From Acanthaster planci (lineage: Eukaryota; Echinodermata; Asteroidea; Valvatida; Acanthasteridae), in NCBI RefSeq assembly GCF_001949145.1, contig NW_019091522.1:570254-634253 (forward strand): a stretch of DNA of 64,000 nt, in the 5' to 3' direction. A program made the translations under genes and the position numbers. The number at the start of each line of letters is the position of its first letter. Within the stretch, counting starts at the first letter, position 1. Positions 23,902-53,500 of the stretch are shown here, piece by piece. The notes under the pieces are model-generated. The model was given only the letters and a program-made list of their open reading frames with translations. It had not been told where the DNA came from and made no database searches.

Positions 23902-25548
23902 ATGAAATCCACGATTAATGAGATATTCCATGGGTTCAAACCTGTTGAGGGCAACAACCAAGCATTTGATGAACAGGATGGTAAGTACGGTGTACGTTTT
24001 AATTTGACCATAAAGCCGCCAGTAATTGTCTTATCAAAGCACGATGCAAATTAGAACACGGAATAAAGAACTGAACAATAAGACAAGCTAAGAAAACTGC
24101 TGTAGAATCTTATCCCTAATGTTTCACCAAGGACAGGTCCAGAACAACATTGTCGGGGCGCGAAACCGGTTTTCAGGAGGCCCCCAAATTTGATTTTTTT
24201 TTCCAAGTGACTTTTATGGCCTGTTTGATAAGTGAGGCTACGTTTTAAGACTTTTAATACACTGTTTGAATGAAGGGAAACGAACTGGACCCAAACATTC
24301 ACCTTTCTCATTATTTTTTAAAAAGAATTTGGGGTTCCTTTTTGGGGTGGGGACCATGGTCTCTATTGCCCCCTTTCCGATCCACCTTTGTGTACCACAA
24401 CTCTGGACTTTTAAAGTCAGAGGCCACTCTCCACAGTCGAACCCAGAACCAAGTTTTGGAGCCATTTTTGAGGGCCCAAAGGTCGGACATTCTTGATGTA
24501 CCCTTTTCTAGCTTAGGGATAAGGCAAAACTTTGGGGCTTTTTACACGCTTTTTGAAGGTGGGGGGAGTCTCCATTAATTTTTGATGATGGATTCGCCAA
24601 TATGCAATGTCACCATCAACCACAATGTGCTATTCTGTTACGCCCCGTTCTTCTCTTTCAGGAGTTGACTTCAGCTCATCTGGTCTGTCAGCCGAGTCGG
24701 GCCTTGGCTCTACCTCCCCAGTCACTGGCGAGCTCTCCCCCTGTACATCACCGTTCCCCTTCACGCCAGAGCAGGAATCAGACTTGGGAGCCGTCTACGC
24801 CGCAAATCCATTCCTTGATTTCAGGGGTAGAGACATCCTGGCGGATGCACTGAACGTAACAGAGGAGGACGTACATGTAAGTTGATTCTTGATTTTCTTT
24901 TCCAACTTGGCTTTTTTTATTTGCTAGTTTCCTTTTCCTTATGTCATGAATTCAATTTTGGGAAAACCGACTACATGTACGGATGACTGAAATTTGTAGA
25001 CCTATCTAATGAAGTTAATAATTGTTCCTATAATATGCACCCAAATCTTGAAGGAATACATGTAAAGTGCATCTAGGATGACAAGCTCTCGTTTTGCTTT
25101 GCAACAGGCTTGGTTTATCCAGCGACGCTACATCGATAGCTACCTCCAACAAAGATCTTCTACGCCACACCAACTCTTCCAGACTTCGACCTCCGCACGA
25201 CCTGTGTCATTCGAGATGCCCTCATCAACGACCATCAGCCCAACTGCCTTGACCTTTGCTGCGTGCGTCGGATGTCATCTACCGTGTCTACTGTCGGCCA
25301 CAGTCACGGCCACATACACCCATGCGCCTATGACCCGCCAAGGACCGCGGCATTCAGCGACTGGGTCCGGAGACAGCGTCAGTGTGACAACGACAACGTG
25401 CCACAGAGCCCCGGTTGTCATTTGTCGGTATGCGGCATCACTGTCCATGCTCTCCAGAAACACGTGTCGCCACCGGCCTGTAGGCTCGGTTTGTCTCAGA
25501 AGAGTGTCTCGTCTCTCTGGCTTTGCTGTTAGCCAATTAAGCAAATAG
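23902..25548 (+). CDS. divergent homeobox protein
   Basis: Exons 23902-23980, 24662-24876 and 25108-25548 join in phase. The first ATG in the exon beginning at 23872 is at 23902; that exon is open further 5', so the start is tentative. A homeodomain aligns without gaps at residues roughly 52-111. Using homeodomain numbering: F8, T9, Q12 (FPFTPEQ), L16, Y20, L26, R31, L34, A35, L38, V40, V45, W48, F49, R52, R53 (DVHAWFIQRRY). The intron falls between codons 46 and 47, a position common in PRD-class homeoboxes. Oddities: residue 51 is Gln, not the near-universal Asn; residue 50 is Ile; and the N-terminal arm lacks Arg5 (Pro). An upstream Ser/Thr/Pro-rich segment precedes it. The tail after the homeodomain, to the stop at 25546-25548, is of doubtful frame because a second frame is also open. 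A nuclear DNA-binding role is likely from the family, but target specificity cannot be inferred. Confidence 0.75.
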
Positions 25549-28032
25549 CCATAAACTTACCTTTCGTCATCCACCATTTTATTAGAGGATCCATGAAAAG
25601 AATTTTCTTATTATCACTTTTTTGTGTGTCTCTGTACTCTTCTTAAATGTATGAAGACTGTTTGACATTTTTTTTTGGAATTACGTAAACTACAAAGCGC
25701 ACTTTTAAATATTACAAATTGACCAAGCATTTCTGGACGAGTGAGGACGCTTTTCTTTTGATGTAACTCCAGGAAGACATGGTTCAGTTTGCATGTTTTC
25801 ATGTTCAAATTGTGGACTCCAAATTTGCTATCTGAAAACACTTCCGTGAAAAGGTTGCTCGCTTATTGCCATATACTTACACAACAATAAATTACCAAAG
25901 GAAATGAAACCTACGATAGCAGTGTTGACAAAATCTAGAAGTTTTCTGTACACAAATCAGTGCAACATTGAGGCTTGGTGGCTTAGATGACATAGTTTTG
26001 CTCATGAATATGCAAATTTCATAGCATAAAAACCAAAACAGCTCCAAAATATGGGTTAAAATTGCAAAACAAAATTTTTAAATCAGGTAAATTGAAACCT
26101 GGAGGTGTAATTTCAAGGGTTTTAGTGCAATTTAGCAAAATACTTCTATCTTATGGTCCCCCGCATACCATAGAGTCATATACCACACGCAGTTTGTTAT
26201 TGCACATTGGTTACGTTCAGTCTGAAATCCTTATCCCGAAAGATGCGGAGGAAAACTCTAGTTGTTGCTTTCGGAAACGAAATTTCCGGTATTTTTTCCA
26301 TTATTTCTTTGCTTGTCCTCCAAGTTGCCGCCTGTGCCATGGTGCCACCTTGCGATTTTTTTTTTTAGAAAAAGTTCATTTATCAGTTCATCTTGTTCAA
26401 ATAAACTGGCTCAACATCACTGTTGGAGGCATACCTTCTTTCTGTTTCGTTATTACTGGTCTGTTTTCTCACAAAAAGTCCTCCTTTAATGATGTTTGTT
26501 TCACCTCTAGTTTCAACATCATGGTGCTCTCATAGACATAAAACTGTACATGTTTATGTAAAGAAAGGCAATATTTAAAAAAATGGGGCAAACTGTTACT
26601 ATTCCCCAATAGTTATTTTATTTGGTTCATTGCTCGTGACTATGAAAACGCAGGTCGAGCAAACTATGGCATATACTCATGCCCGTTGCCTTAACAGGGT
26701 GCTAGGGAAAATACATGTAATCCTTTCCAAAACCCTTTAAAAGAAATCGCTATGTGGGAGTTGTCGGGTGCAGTCTACTAATTCAAGTGAGAAATTCTGG
26801 CAAGCTCATTAGCATTAATGGCCCCTGCATTTTTTTTTATTGTTGGCCCCCAAAATTGTGAGAGTGTGCAAATCCTTGCCAGGATCAACTCCCAGGGACT
26901 TTGGGCTTTCGTCTAAGAGCAGAATGGCTAAAAATGCAGTTGCAAATGGTCACACCTGAAAAATGGCTGCAAGCAAATTCGGGGGAAAAAATCACTTTTC
27001 GAGGAGTTATTTTGTTTTGTGGGAATAACTAATGTAACCGGTTAACCCACCGAAAATTGAAAAGAAATTGATAGATTAGGGACCAGACAATAATTTAATT
27101 TGTGTTCCAGAAACCTCAGGGATCGATGTTGGTATGCATGTTATTGGGCCCTGAACTGCGCTGATTTTACACTGTTTTCAGTGGGGCTTGAATTAGTGGA
27201 CTAAATCCTGCTGCCTAATAAACGCAAGCAAGCCTGGTACATTTAGTACACACGTGTCTCGCACGAGGGGGAAGTTTTGAACCTCACCGTTGTTCAAAAT
27301 GAGGCTCCAATACGTGTTCGACAAAAATTATGGATTTACCCTTCCCAATGACCTGTGGGGGGTGGAGGTTGGGGAAGAGCAAAACCGTTGCAAACTTGTA
27401 CGAATTTGAACAGGAATGTGTTGAGGCAGTTATAGCCGAGCACTGAAAGCAGAAACAATAAGTGTTCGACAAAAATTATGCATTTTCCCTTTCCAACGCC
27501 CTTAAAGGGGGGGGGTATGTCTATGGCCTCATATAACAGACACAGCACCTTGGATTACTTTCTGTGGCGATGAGTGGAGTTGGCTGGAGTGACAGCGAAT
27601 GGCGCCCTCTACAACCCCTTGCCCTTATGTAACTAATTCACCCTCAACCCATGGCAAGGCCCATGTGCTCATTGTGAATGAAATGGCGTGATGTTTTGAT
27701 GTTCAACTTGCAGAAGTCCTTTAGGTAAATCACAAATAGCGTCCAATTGGGTATCGAGTTAAAACACGAAACGCTAAATTCAGGATCAAAAACATAAAGT
27801 CACCGGTGATTTAATTTCAGTTAAGATACAAAATCTCAAAGATAGTATCAATTTCAAACATAAATAGCACCGCGAAGCGTCACAGGACTGGACGAAGTTT
27901 AACATTATCGTCTTTCACCCGGTGAGGGCAGACAGATTGCTAGAAACAGAAGTCCGAAGATAATTCTATGTTCGTTATGTTTTGAACATTTTGTTGTGTT
28001 TCATATTAATCCCACCGTTACTCTGTAGTGCC
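25549..28032. other. intergenic region upstream of AGPS
   Basis: No exon is recognised. A duplicated stretch is visible: TGTTCGACAAAAATTATG occurs at about 27316 and 27462, each followed by a similar G-rich segment. The AGPS promoter should lie near the right end, but no core promoter element is clear. Confidence 0.4.
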
Positions 28033-44154
<16,122 letters not shown>

Positions 44155-45898
44155 AGTGCACATTAATTTTGCATTTTTTTAATGTTACACAGCAAGTCAT
44201 CTCATCAAAGCTGAACAGATACCCGCTTTTTCCTATGACGAATTTTCTTCTGAGGGGGAAAAATACCACTTGAGTGTCTTTCTTTGTTTTTTAAGCAAGC
44301 TGATCAAAGTGTCTTTAATGTCCTTCCTTGATTGACAACTTTATTTTTATGTAAATTGATCTAGTCCTTTTTATGGATGGATGAACAGTGACACATTACG
44401 TTATACAGAATTTGTTGTTGCATTGTTGTAATTGTAACTGCTATTTTTATGTGCTCTTGCATTTGGCCAACATGTCTGTCAGTGCAGTAATATTGTTTAT
44501 CAGCCACGACAGAATCAAAATTAATTTTGTGTGATACTCTCATGTGCTTGACTAGGATTCTGAAAATCAGGAATCTATCGTGCAGTGTTTCCCTCAGGGT
44601 AATGATAAGAGTGAGGTGGTCCAATAATAGAAATGTATCAGTGTTTGTAGTGAATACATTGGCCTTGCTGGGTGTGCTGACAGGGTCTTAAATAAGATCC
44701 GAATTGTGCATGCACTGTTATTTTATGCCTTGTGTGACCTTTGGTTTATCAAAACAATCCAAAGGTGATCTACATGTATTCTACAAATGTTTAGCTTTCT
44801 GTTGTTCATGCTTTCTTTGATTATTTTCCTTTTCATTGAGTGAAAAGAACTTTGTGAGGTGGGCCACTTCACGTTTGAATGGACTGACGAAACCCCGGCA
44901 TTGTGTGCATTGTAAATGTTCTCAAAAAGTCATAGATGTATACTATATCATATTAATGTGGGTCGCACAGAGATTCATTGATCAATATGTAGTTGACAAT
45001 ATAATGGGCCAATTATATTCGACAACAAAATGAACCACTCAAGTGTGCTTAAATGTAAACTTCAAATTTCCTCACTAGTTTATGCATGAATTGAATGCAG
45101 ACATTTTGTTGTAATGGTAATCTAATCGTGAAGACTAATGCAAGCATTGTAAAAGATTTACAGGCAGGTGTAGTAGAGAGGTAATTATGGAATTACAATT
45201 GAAATCAAATTTGTCAATATGGGCAATAATATAAAAAGATTAAACAATATTAAGGCATGCTTTTGTTACTGTGGACTATCTGTAGCAACTTCATAAATAC
45301 CTTAAGAAGGCCTGTTTCAACCTCTCGACATTTTTCAGTCTATGTCTGATTAGACATTTTTTTGATTTTTGTTTTGATGTAAAATTTCTTGAATATCCTA
45401 TTGTGATTAGGAAGCTTAATGATAAATATCTTAGTCAGAAATTGAAATAATGTGAATTTTTAAAATTGATTCAAAAACCAAGATCTTAATTAAATACAAA
45501 ATTGTCCAGGGAACTTTGCATTTATTTAGTACTTTTAAAGCAAAATGTTCTGTGTGCATCATCACGACTTACTCTTCACAGACTGCAGAATATCATGGGG
45601 AAAAGATGGGAAAAAACCCATTTGAGAATTATTTTTTGTCCCATTTGTTCATTGTTTTTAGTGAAGCAACGCATGCTAGTAAAATAGCAAAAGAACTTAT
45701 TTGCATTTATGTGCAGTAGAGAGATATTTGTTATTCCACTGTAGTTTAATGAAAACAAATTGTCTTGGTGATGTACAACATGTGACGAATCATCTTCAGG
45801 ATGAGGGTAATTTTTATAAGTAATGCAGAGATACAAGTAAGTTTAAAATACAGTCAGTGAAGGTATTGGCACTTAAATTTTTTTAAACAATTATAATT
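44155..45898. other. AGPS 3' UTR and flank
   Basis: A+T-rich sequence follows the AGPS stop; no further coding exon is seen. Transcript end not located. Confidence 0.45.
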
Positions 45899-47960
45899 TG
45901 TCAGCCATAAACATTTAAGTATCCAACTTGATTCATGTGCTGTTTTTCATAGTTAGGTTTGTCCTTTGGTTTGCAGATAAGTGCATCCATTTTGAACATT
46001 TGATGTTGGACTGTGCCCATACATGTACACTGCCAGTCATTACATAAATGTATTTCCTCACTAGATTTCAAAACGAAATCAGTTATAAACTGAGATTTCT
46101 TTCCGACGACCTGTGCAGCTTTAATTTACCAAGTACTGTTTGTAATATTGTTGAGTAATAGACCTAGAACATAATGATGCCATGCTTTGTTTACATGTGC
46201 ACTTTCCTTTGGGAGATCGATGGATCGTGTCCCACCTCACTGCTGGAGAAACCAAAACCAAATGTTATCAGTCAGGTAATAAGGTGGTTAATTTTTCTAG
46301 GGAAAAAAGGCGCTCTAATTGGTCCTCATAAGCTGTTTGCCTTTATTTCAATGCACTGGCTAAAAATATTGAAACTTGATGCTATATTTTAGTGGTCCAC
46401 TTTCATGAAAAAAATTCTAGGCAGTGCTACCTATAGCTTCTAAACTTTTTGTTGGACAGTTGGAAAGGGAAAATACCCCTTAATGTTTGTAGTTAATGCT
46501 GTAAGGAGAATAAAATAATATCCTGGAACCAGGTTGTTTTTATTGATTGTTAGGTTCAGTGCTAGGTTTGAGGTTGGGGGAGCGCGAGGAATTTCTTCTA
46601 AAATAAAGATCCATAGTTCTCTTCATCAATCTACAAACAAGTCTAACCCCAGTCCTGAGGAAAAGGACAGATACCAAATGATTGAAGCAAACGTGCGAAG
46701 TGTTTGCACTTTCATTTCCTGAAAATTCCATGTGGATTACCAGATTTTTTGTTTTATGATAATGTTGGTATTATTTTAAGAGCATCTTCATGGAAGACTG
46801 TGCTGTTTGTCTTTGGATGGAAAGCATAAACATGGCTTGAAAATCGACTATTCAAGTTTCATATTTGTCTGGGAGAGGAAGAACTGCATTCTCCAAGTTT
46901 GGTTCTACGAGAGAGAAGTTAGCGCGTGATATGTCTGTCAGCTTCTCAGTCAGCAGATAACCAACTTTTTCACTGAGTTGTTCTCATTGGTTCCTAGTTC
47001 CTGCATCTATTTGCATTCTGATTAAGAGCATCGGCTGCATACATCCAATCACAAACTGCAATGAAGCCACACTTATCCTGCATGTACTTACAGTCGAAGC
47101 TCGCTGCAGCTAGCGGCTAGCCAGTGGCTAGACCCAAATACTGGGCCCTAGTCCCGATTCATAGAGATTTCTTTCGAAAAGTTATATCCGGGGACATAAC
47201 TAAATATTCGCTTGATTTTATGAGCTGAAATTGCACTGGTGTGTTCACTACTTACGGAGTAAACTATTCGCTAGGTTGCTAATTGCAGAAAACTCGCTTT
47301 TTCTTCGTTTTGAGGAAAAAAAGTTGCCTTTTTTGCCGTTTTCCCACTCCGGACGAATTTTGGCCTGACTTGTCCATTACGCAAACCCCTTTGTATGGCT
47401 AAGTAATGGTAGCGTGTACGGGAGCCTGTCTAGTTTGCACCCATACTTCAGCACCTACGAATTTCGTTCAGATCTGCGAGAGTACCTGTCGATCTAAGTA
47501 CAAGTGGAAAATGAGGCTGTTTTGTGTCGCAGTTAATGCGCAACGCCCTTGGCTAGTTCCCTATCCAGTCACACGCTGATTTTGGTAGCGCAGCTCGCTC
47601 TATGTGACGTGACACGAAAGTGACGAAACAGCCGTCAGTTTATGTAAGTGGGGCAAATTCGTCCGGAGTGGGAAACTGCAAAAAAAGCAACTTTTTTTCC
47701 TCCAAACGAGGAAAAGGCGAGTTTTCTGCAATTAGCAACCTAGCGGATAGTTTACCCCGTACGTAGTGAACATACAGGTGCAATTTTAGCTCATAAAATC
47801 AAACGAATGTTTAGTTATGCCCCCGGATAAAACTTTTCGAAAGAAATCCATTCGTCGTGCCCTGTTTACGGGTCTAGCCAGTGGCTACCGTTTGGTCCCA
47901 AGTGAGCGTGGTTTTGCCGGCCGCGTGAATCGCTGGCCGTACGCCTAGAGCTAGAGAAGG
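45899..47960. repeat. interspersed repeat, copy C (old copy, interrupted)
   Basis: This aligns along its length with 58038-58865: TTTTTCATAGTTAGGTTTG, AATTTACCAAGTACTGTTTG, CTGGAGAAACCAAAACCAAA, TTAATGCTGTAAGGAGAAT and TTTTGCCGG..GCGTGAATCGCTG recur in the same order. Divergence is obvious (many substitutions and indels), and a 0.75 kb foldback element interrupts this copy. No protein is recognisable in either copy. Confidence 0.75.
47113..47890. mobile_element. foldback element with about 235-bp inverted repeats, nested in repeat copy C
   Basis: The left arm runs from GGCTAGCCAGTGGCTAGACCC through ATTTCTTTCGAAAAG (47167) and TATTCGC..GATTTTATGAGCT to CCACTCCGGACGAATTT (about 47361). The right arm (about 47654-47887) is its reverse complement, from AAATTCGTCCGGAGTGGGA to GGGTCTAGCCAGTGGCTA. 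The centre is about 290 bases and no open frame is meaningful. The related repeat at about 58790-58850 lacks this insertion, so an empty site can be read. Confidence 0.85.
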
Positions 47961-48997
47961 AGGGCCTAAAGTAGTTTGATGCGGCCTTGACCTCATTCAG
48001 ACACACAGTCACTGAGCTTTTTTTTTTTTTTGGAGTCCAGCTGCAGTGGATTTGGATGGAAAACAGTATGCCTTCTACTGGCAACCTTTATGTATGTACT
48101 GAGGAGTGTTACTCGTTACGTTAGTCAGTAGAGACTGACGCTATCTCGGTGTCCAGCAGGTGGACTCGACTCCAGCATATCTAGATTACTCGACCTTGCG
48201 TACAAAGTGATACTGCTGGCATGGGCTTATCCATGTTTGCATTGTGCGCAAACCTATGGAAAACTCGAAGTTTAACCTTTGTACGGCTACATGTAAGTGC
48301 ATATCTGCATCTGTATTCTGAAAGGATTGTCAACAATACCCAAAACCTGAATGCACGTTTCATTTTGCTGGCTGCAAACAACGCAAACGCATGCGTGTAC
48401 ACGTACATGTACATGTATTTGTATGTGCTGCTGGTATATATTGCTGTATAACTTCCAAGTGATTTTTCCAAATAGGCGGTACATGTACCAGTCTAGCAAA
48501 AAAGACCTTGAACTCGCTTCCTAGTCCCTCTCGACTTCATGTTCAAGTGTACCAGTCTTGTACAGTCTACTACTTTTTGCCAGTTGTGTGCATATTTACA
48601 AACAATTGCGTGCTTTACGTTTTTTCGTTTGAAATTTGCTCAAAACAGTATCAATCGTTGTCATTATTTTTCATTCCATCAAAATAAAGGCCATCCAGCA
48701 AAATGGTAATGTTAAGTCTAAAGGAAAAATGTGAAATATAAAATGAACAGATTGCCAAATGTGAGCGAACAAATTACCTCCATCTGAAAAAATATAAAAA
48801 TACATAGTACAACCAGGGCAGGCCTCCTGTAATTTCTTTTTATTCCACAGTACAAATCCTTTCCTCCTTGTGAACCTCGAGCTGGACCAAAAGAGGGCGC
48901 ACTTTTCTCAGCAAGGAAGGCTCTTTTCGTTGGAAATGAAGTTTGCTCATTGATAAAACAGAAATACACGTGTTAAAGTCACATCTCTACCAACAAA

Positions 48998-49666
48998 ATG
49001 TACACTCTTGACCAGTATGGCTGTCTTCAACCAATGAGGGGACCTTGCTTCTCCTTGAGGCAGATTTGTGCAATGCCCAAGATGAAAAGAGTTTATCTGC
49101 CCCACAATGTGCAAGTCACAACTTGCATGCCCAGTGGTTTTCTTCTGCCAGTGTTCGACTTACACATGCAAGTAAAGTCCAGGAAGAAGTTAGAGCCAAA
49201 CTGCTGTCACTTTCCGGCTTTGTTCCTAAAGTTGGTTGGCCAATCAGATTTTGTGAAGACTGCATTGATGAAGTCAAAAGAAAATTCCTGAAAGTTATTG
49301 GGAAGACTGACTCTCCCGTGGAATGCCAAGAAGAACAATCCTATTCAGATGATCACACCTGTGCCAAAAAATGGAACAACCATAACCTTGGTGTTGCTTT
49401 AGTCACAAATGATTGACAAACTGAGTAGAGACGAACATGCCCAAGTTGCATTTCATCTTGGGAGTATGGAAGGAAAGGATGTTACAAATGATTCACTTAA
49501 CCTATCAGACTGTCGGACCATAGATGAAATATTGGATGTGCTACAGCTTCATAGATTTGTTGCTTCTAGAAATAGAACTTTTGTTGCATTCCTTGGTGGG
49601 TTGGCAAATCAAGATTTTCCTGCTTCCGAATTGCCACCAAACAAGACAATCTCAGGCACCTCTTAG
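48998..49666 (+). pseudogene. coding-like intronless stretch, frameshifted, unknown family
   Basis: A frame open after 49011 (readable from TLLLLEADLCNAQDEK) runs to a TGA at about 49414. It then overlaps a second frame starting ATG at 49409 (MIDKLSRDEHAQVAFHLGS) that ends at 49666. The two look like one protein of about 210 residues split by a frameshift. The 5' end also seems shifted from a third frame that begins ATG at 48998. The composition is protein-like (KVQEEVRAKL, FCEDCIDEVKRKF, TIDEILDVLQLHRF). I do not recognise the family. It could be a decayed transposon ORF or a retrocopy. Confidence 0.4.
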
Positions 49667-50518
49667 CAGTGTAGACTATATCATTTGTGTAAGACAGTTG
49701 AATCTATCATGCTTACTTCTACATGTATTTGCATACATGGACACTTACTTCCATTCTTTTCCATGAGAGCTCACTCTTGCTTTCAGCTGTTACCGGCAAA
49801 ATAGCATCTACTGATCACACCTCTCGGTAGCCAACATGCCTTTGTCCTTGTCCCAGACGGTCTTGGTACTTTTTTCCTGCCATGCAGTGACATATTGGCC
49901 ATCAGAAAGCATTTATGTCCTAAAAAGTCAACCTTAGAGTGGAAAATACATGTGCATGTATATGTTTGTGTATTGAAGCAGTTACTTCGAAAACACTTGA
50001 CATATTTCAGACTAATCTTGTCACTCCACCTGGTGTCAAGTGATGTATGGTATTCTTTCCCATCTTTTCAGTAAAAATACATGGTGATACAGTATGGCAT
50101 TAATTTGTGGTTGATGATGAGTACAAGGCCGAATAGTTGTGTTGTGCAGAGCCACTGATCTGTCCGGATAGTGGCTTTGCATGAAACCTAACATAATGCT
50201 CTCTGTCATAAGGGGACATATCACTGGATTTGTTTATTGTCTAATACTGTGGCTCTTAAGCAGTGTAAACTTTCATGTTGGCCGTGTCCAAATGTTGTGG
50301 CTGGTAATAAGGCACACATACATGTACACATGTACTTGTATGTGTCACTGGAAACTGAATGAAGCCACAAGGTTGTGGCTTTCAAAGGCATACATGTATG
50401 TACATATGTGTGTTGTTTTCAGCCTCAGCCTCAGTTGAAAGATTCGGACACTTGGGACTTCTGCACAAAGAAGTTCATTTTTACATTTCTGATGAGCCTC
50501 TGTAATTTTTTTTTCCAG

Positions 50519-53500
50519 GAATTGGTCGTTCGTGATCTTGTGTCGTCACACAATGAGAACCGAGTTGCTGCATGTCACAAGTTTAATTCATCGTGAGGTT
50601 AATCATCCTAGAAATACAGTCAATTCATATTCTGACCAACTGTTGAGGAACTAATATTACCAGACCACACAATGGCTATTGGACAAGGAATTTACAAATA
50701 CCTAGCTGCTGAGCATGTCTTGTTTGTTTACATGATGGCGTCTGGTCTTAGTATCCCCACAAAGACACAGTATATCGAGAGGCGTATTGCAAAAGACTTG
50801 GGCGTTGAGTCTTACACGGAGACAACTTGTTTGACCAACAAGTCCAGCCCTGATTATGAGATACAGGTGGAAATTCAACGTCAGAGCACCATGTGGATGT
50901 TGTACATAACCCTCTGCATTCAGTTCCCGGCATTGATCTTGAGCAACATATGTGGTGGCATCAGCGATCGTTATGGTCGGCATGTCCCCTGTGCTGTTCC
51001 CTGCATTGGGCTCATTCTTAACTATGTCATCAGCGCCATTGTGGTGGTGTTCGAGCTGCCCCTGGCTATGTTCCTGGCAGCGAGTTTGATAGTAGGGTTG
51101 TCAGGTGATGTGACGTCGGTCGTGACCGGTTGTGCAGGGTACATTTCTGATGTTACCCTCCCCAAAAGCAAAGAGAGGACAACCCGCTTTGCTCTGATCG
51201 ATGTTTCCTACACTATGTCAAACAGTTTAATCCAGTTTGCTATTGGCTACGTCATCAGCCTCTACGGTTTTGCCGCGCCTTTCTACGTGGGTATTGTGTT
51301 GATCGCCATCTGTGCCTGCTGCATCATATTTTGTCTCCCTGACAGGCGTGCTTACGCGCCCAGCTCATCAACCAACACTGCAATTCAGACAAATAGTTCC
51401 AGCAAGGAAGAAACTCCAAAGAACCCAATCAATGTTTTCAGAAATGTGTACTGCCTCTTCAAAAGTGCCCCAGGCAGGCCTGGCAGGCGAGGTTGGCGGC
51501 TGTGCGCCTTCAACTTCATCATTTGCGCCAGCATCATGTTAATTGTCGCCAACTCTGTTATCAGTGTCCTGTACACCACGGGGCAGCCGTTCTGCTTGAA
51601 TCCTGTTCAAGAAGGACATTATGGTGCTGCTATGTTTGCTGTTTTCACTGGAGGTAAGTCAGCAGTTGAAAAGCTTGCCAAAAACTGAGAAATAATTAGC
51701 TGAACTGCAGACATTTTTATTGTAATATGGGTTTATAGTAAACCATTTAATTGTACAGAGTAATGTTCGCATTTTGTTGAAATATAAAAACAGCTCAAAA
51801 GGCGACTGTGTAGGAGCTCTAAACAGTTAGCAGTGTACATGCGTTTGAGTCTTTGGTCGAGTGCTGTGCATGCTGAATGTATGGACTGATATTATCGCCA
51901 TGGTTGCCTTGATTGAATTACAGGCTACCGGTACCATGTGCCGGCTCATGCGAGCAAACTGCATAGTATACATGACGGTTAAGAATTTTGTGCAGGGAAC
52001 CAGTGGTGTATGCTGCCCAAATCACTGCCTGGATAGGTAGTTGAAATGTAGTATCAGATGAGTTGGTTTTGTTGGGAAGAGCTTGTGTTGTTTGAATGAG
52101 CAGGTACCTTGCTGGCGGTGACAGTCCTTCAGCGATTTCTGCCACCGTTTTGGATCATGCACCTGACATCGGTCTCTGTCATCTCATCGGTTGTCCTTGT
52201 GGCTCTAGCAAAGACAACACTCCTCCTTTACATATGTGAGTGAGTATTGGTTACATGGTTATGTACAGTTGCATGCATGTTAGATTAGAAAAATGAAAAA
52301 CTCTTTGAACCAAAGCTTGGGTGTTTAGTGAACACCAAAGTGAAATGAGTGTGTTTTCATCTTAAACTTCTTGAAGTGGGTTGTTTTTGTTGTGTGCACA
52401 TGCTGTTGAAATGCATAACAAACTCTTTGAAGTTCAAGCTTCCTTGTTGTGATCCCAGAGAACAATAGACCCCTTGTGTGAAGGCGGAGTCAGAGGCTAT
52501 TTGTTATTTTAATTTAATTACAATGAATGCACAAAAGGTTTACTCAAAGCCTATCCTAGGGGAAGAAAGAAATGTGCTTCAACGTGAGGTCATACACGGG
52601 GGGGTCTATTCTGCTAGAAACAAAATGTCCGGTCCTCTAACTTTTATGGTTTTCACAGTTTCATTTCACTCCAGTCAGGAAATAGCACTCTTGTGATATT
52701 CTTCATGATTAAGCACGTACCGTAATGTTCCTTTGATCCCATAGCGCTCTTTGTTGGAATGTTCACCTACATGGCAATTCCTGTGTCAAGGAGCAAAATG
52801 GCAGATATGTATGAAGCGGACGAACAAGGTGAGTCCAAAGGAAATGACTCTTGCACATTGACACTAGAGGGCGCTCTTATGGACGGATTAAGTACCACCG
52901 GCCTATAATACATTTGATGGACAGTGTCTGTTGAAATCAGTGTCTGGATACCGTAACTTTGATGGCATCCGATGGACTAATGAAAAGGCAGATGCAAGTT
53001 GTTGAAAAGTGTGCACTAGTCTATGGAGTGATATCGGGATGAGTGATGCAGATTGGAAACTTAATGTGGAGGATAACGTACAGACGATGACTGAAAATAC
53101 TGTGAAGCATTTCCTTCCTTTGTAACAGTTGTGGTTTGGTTTGCTATTTATCAAAAATAAACTTATTCTTTAAAAAAATCAGAACTATTGGTAAAAACAC
53201 CATTTAATCACGATTTAAATCAAATGATTTTTTTTTTAAAAAAACCACTGATTTAAATCAACATGTTGAATCTTTTATAGAAAAAGGCAAAAATGTTTAA
53301 ATTTTTGAATTTTTGACTGTGTTGAAATGTTTGCAGGTTTTCCACATTTTAATTAAACAGCAAATTCCCCTCTGTGGGCCTTCCAGTTCCTAGTATTAAC
53401 CCTAACCCCCAAGGCTCCTGCACTAGAAAGCATACTGAACCTCACAAAATCCAACAGGTTTATGTACTTGTCTGTGCACTTGTACATCCAGGTTACTGTA

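Noticed and set aside
26062-26535. 157-codon plus-strand open frame
   Set aside because: A+T-driven composition with poly-Phe and poly-Cys runs, no domain and no splice context; likely chance.
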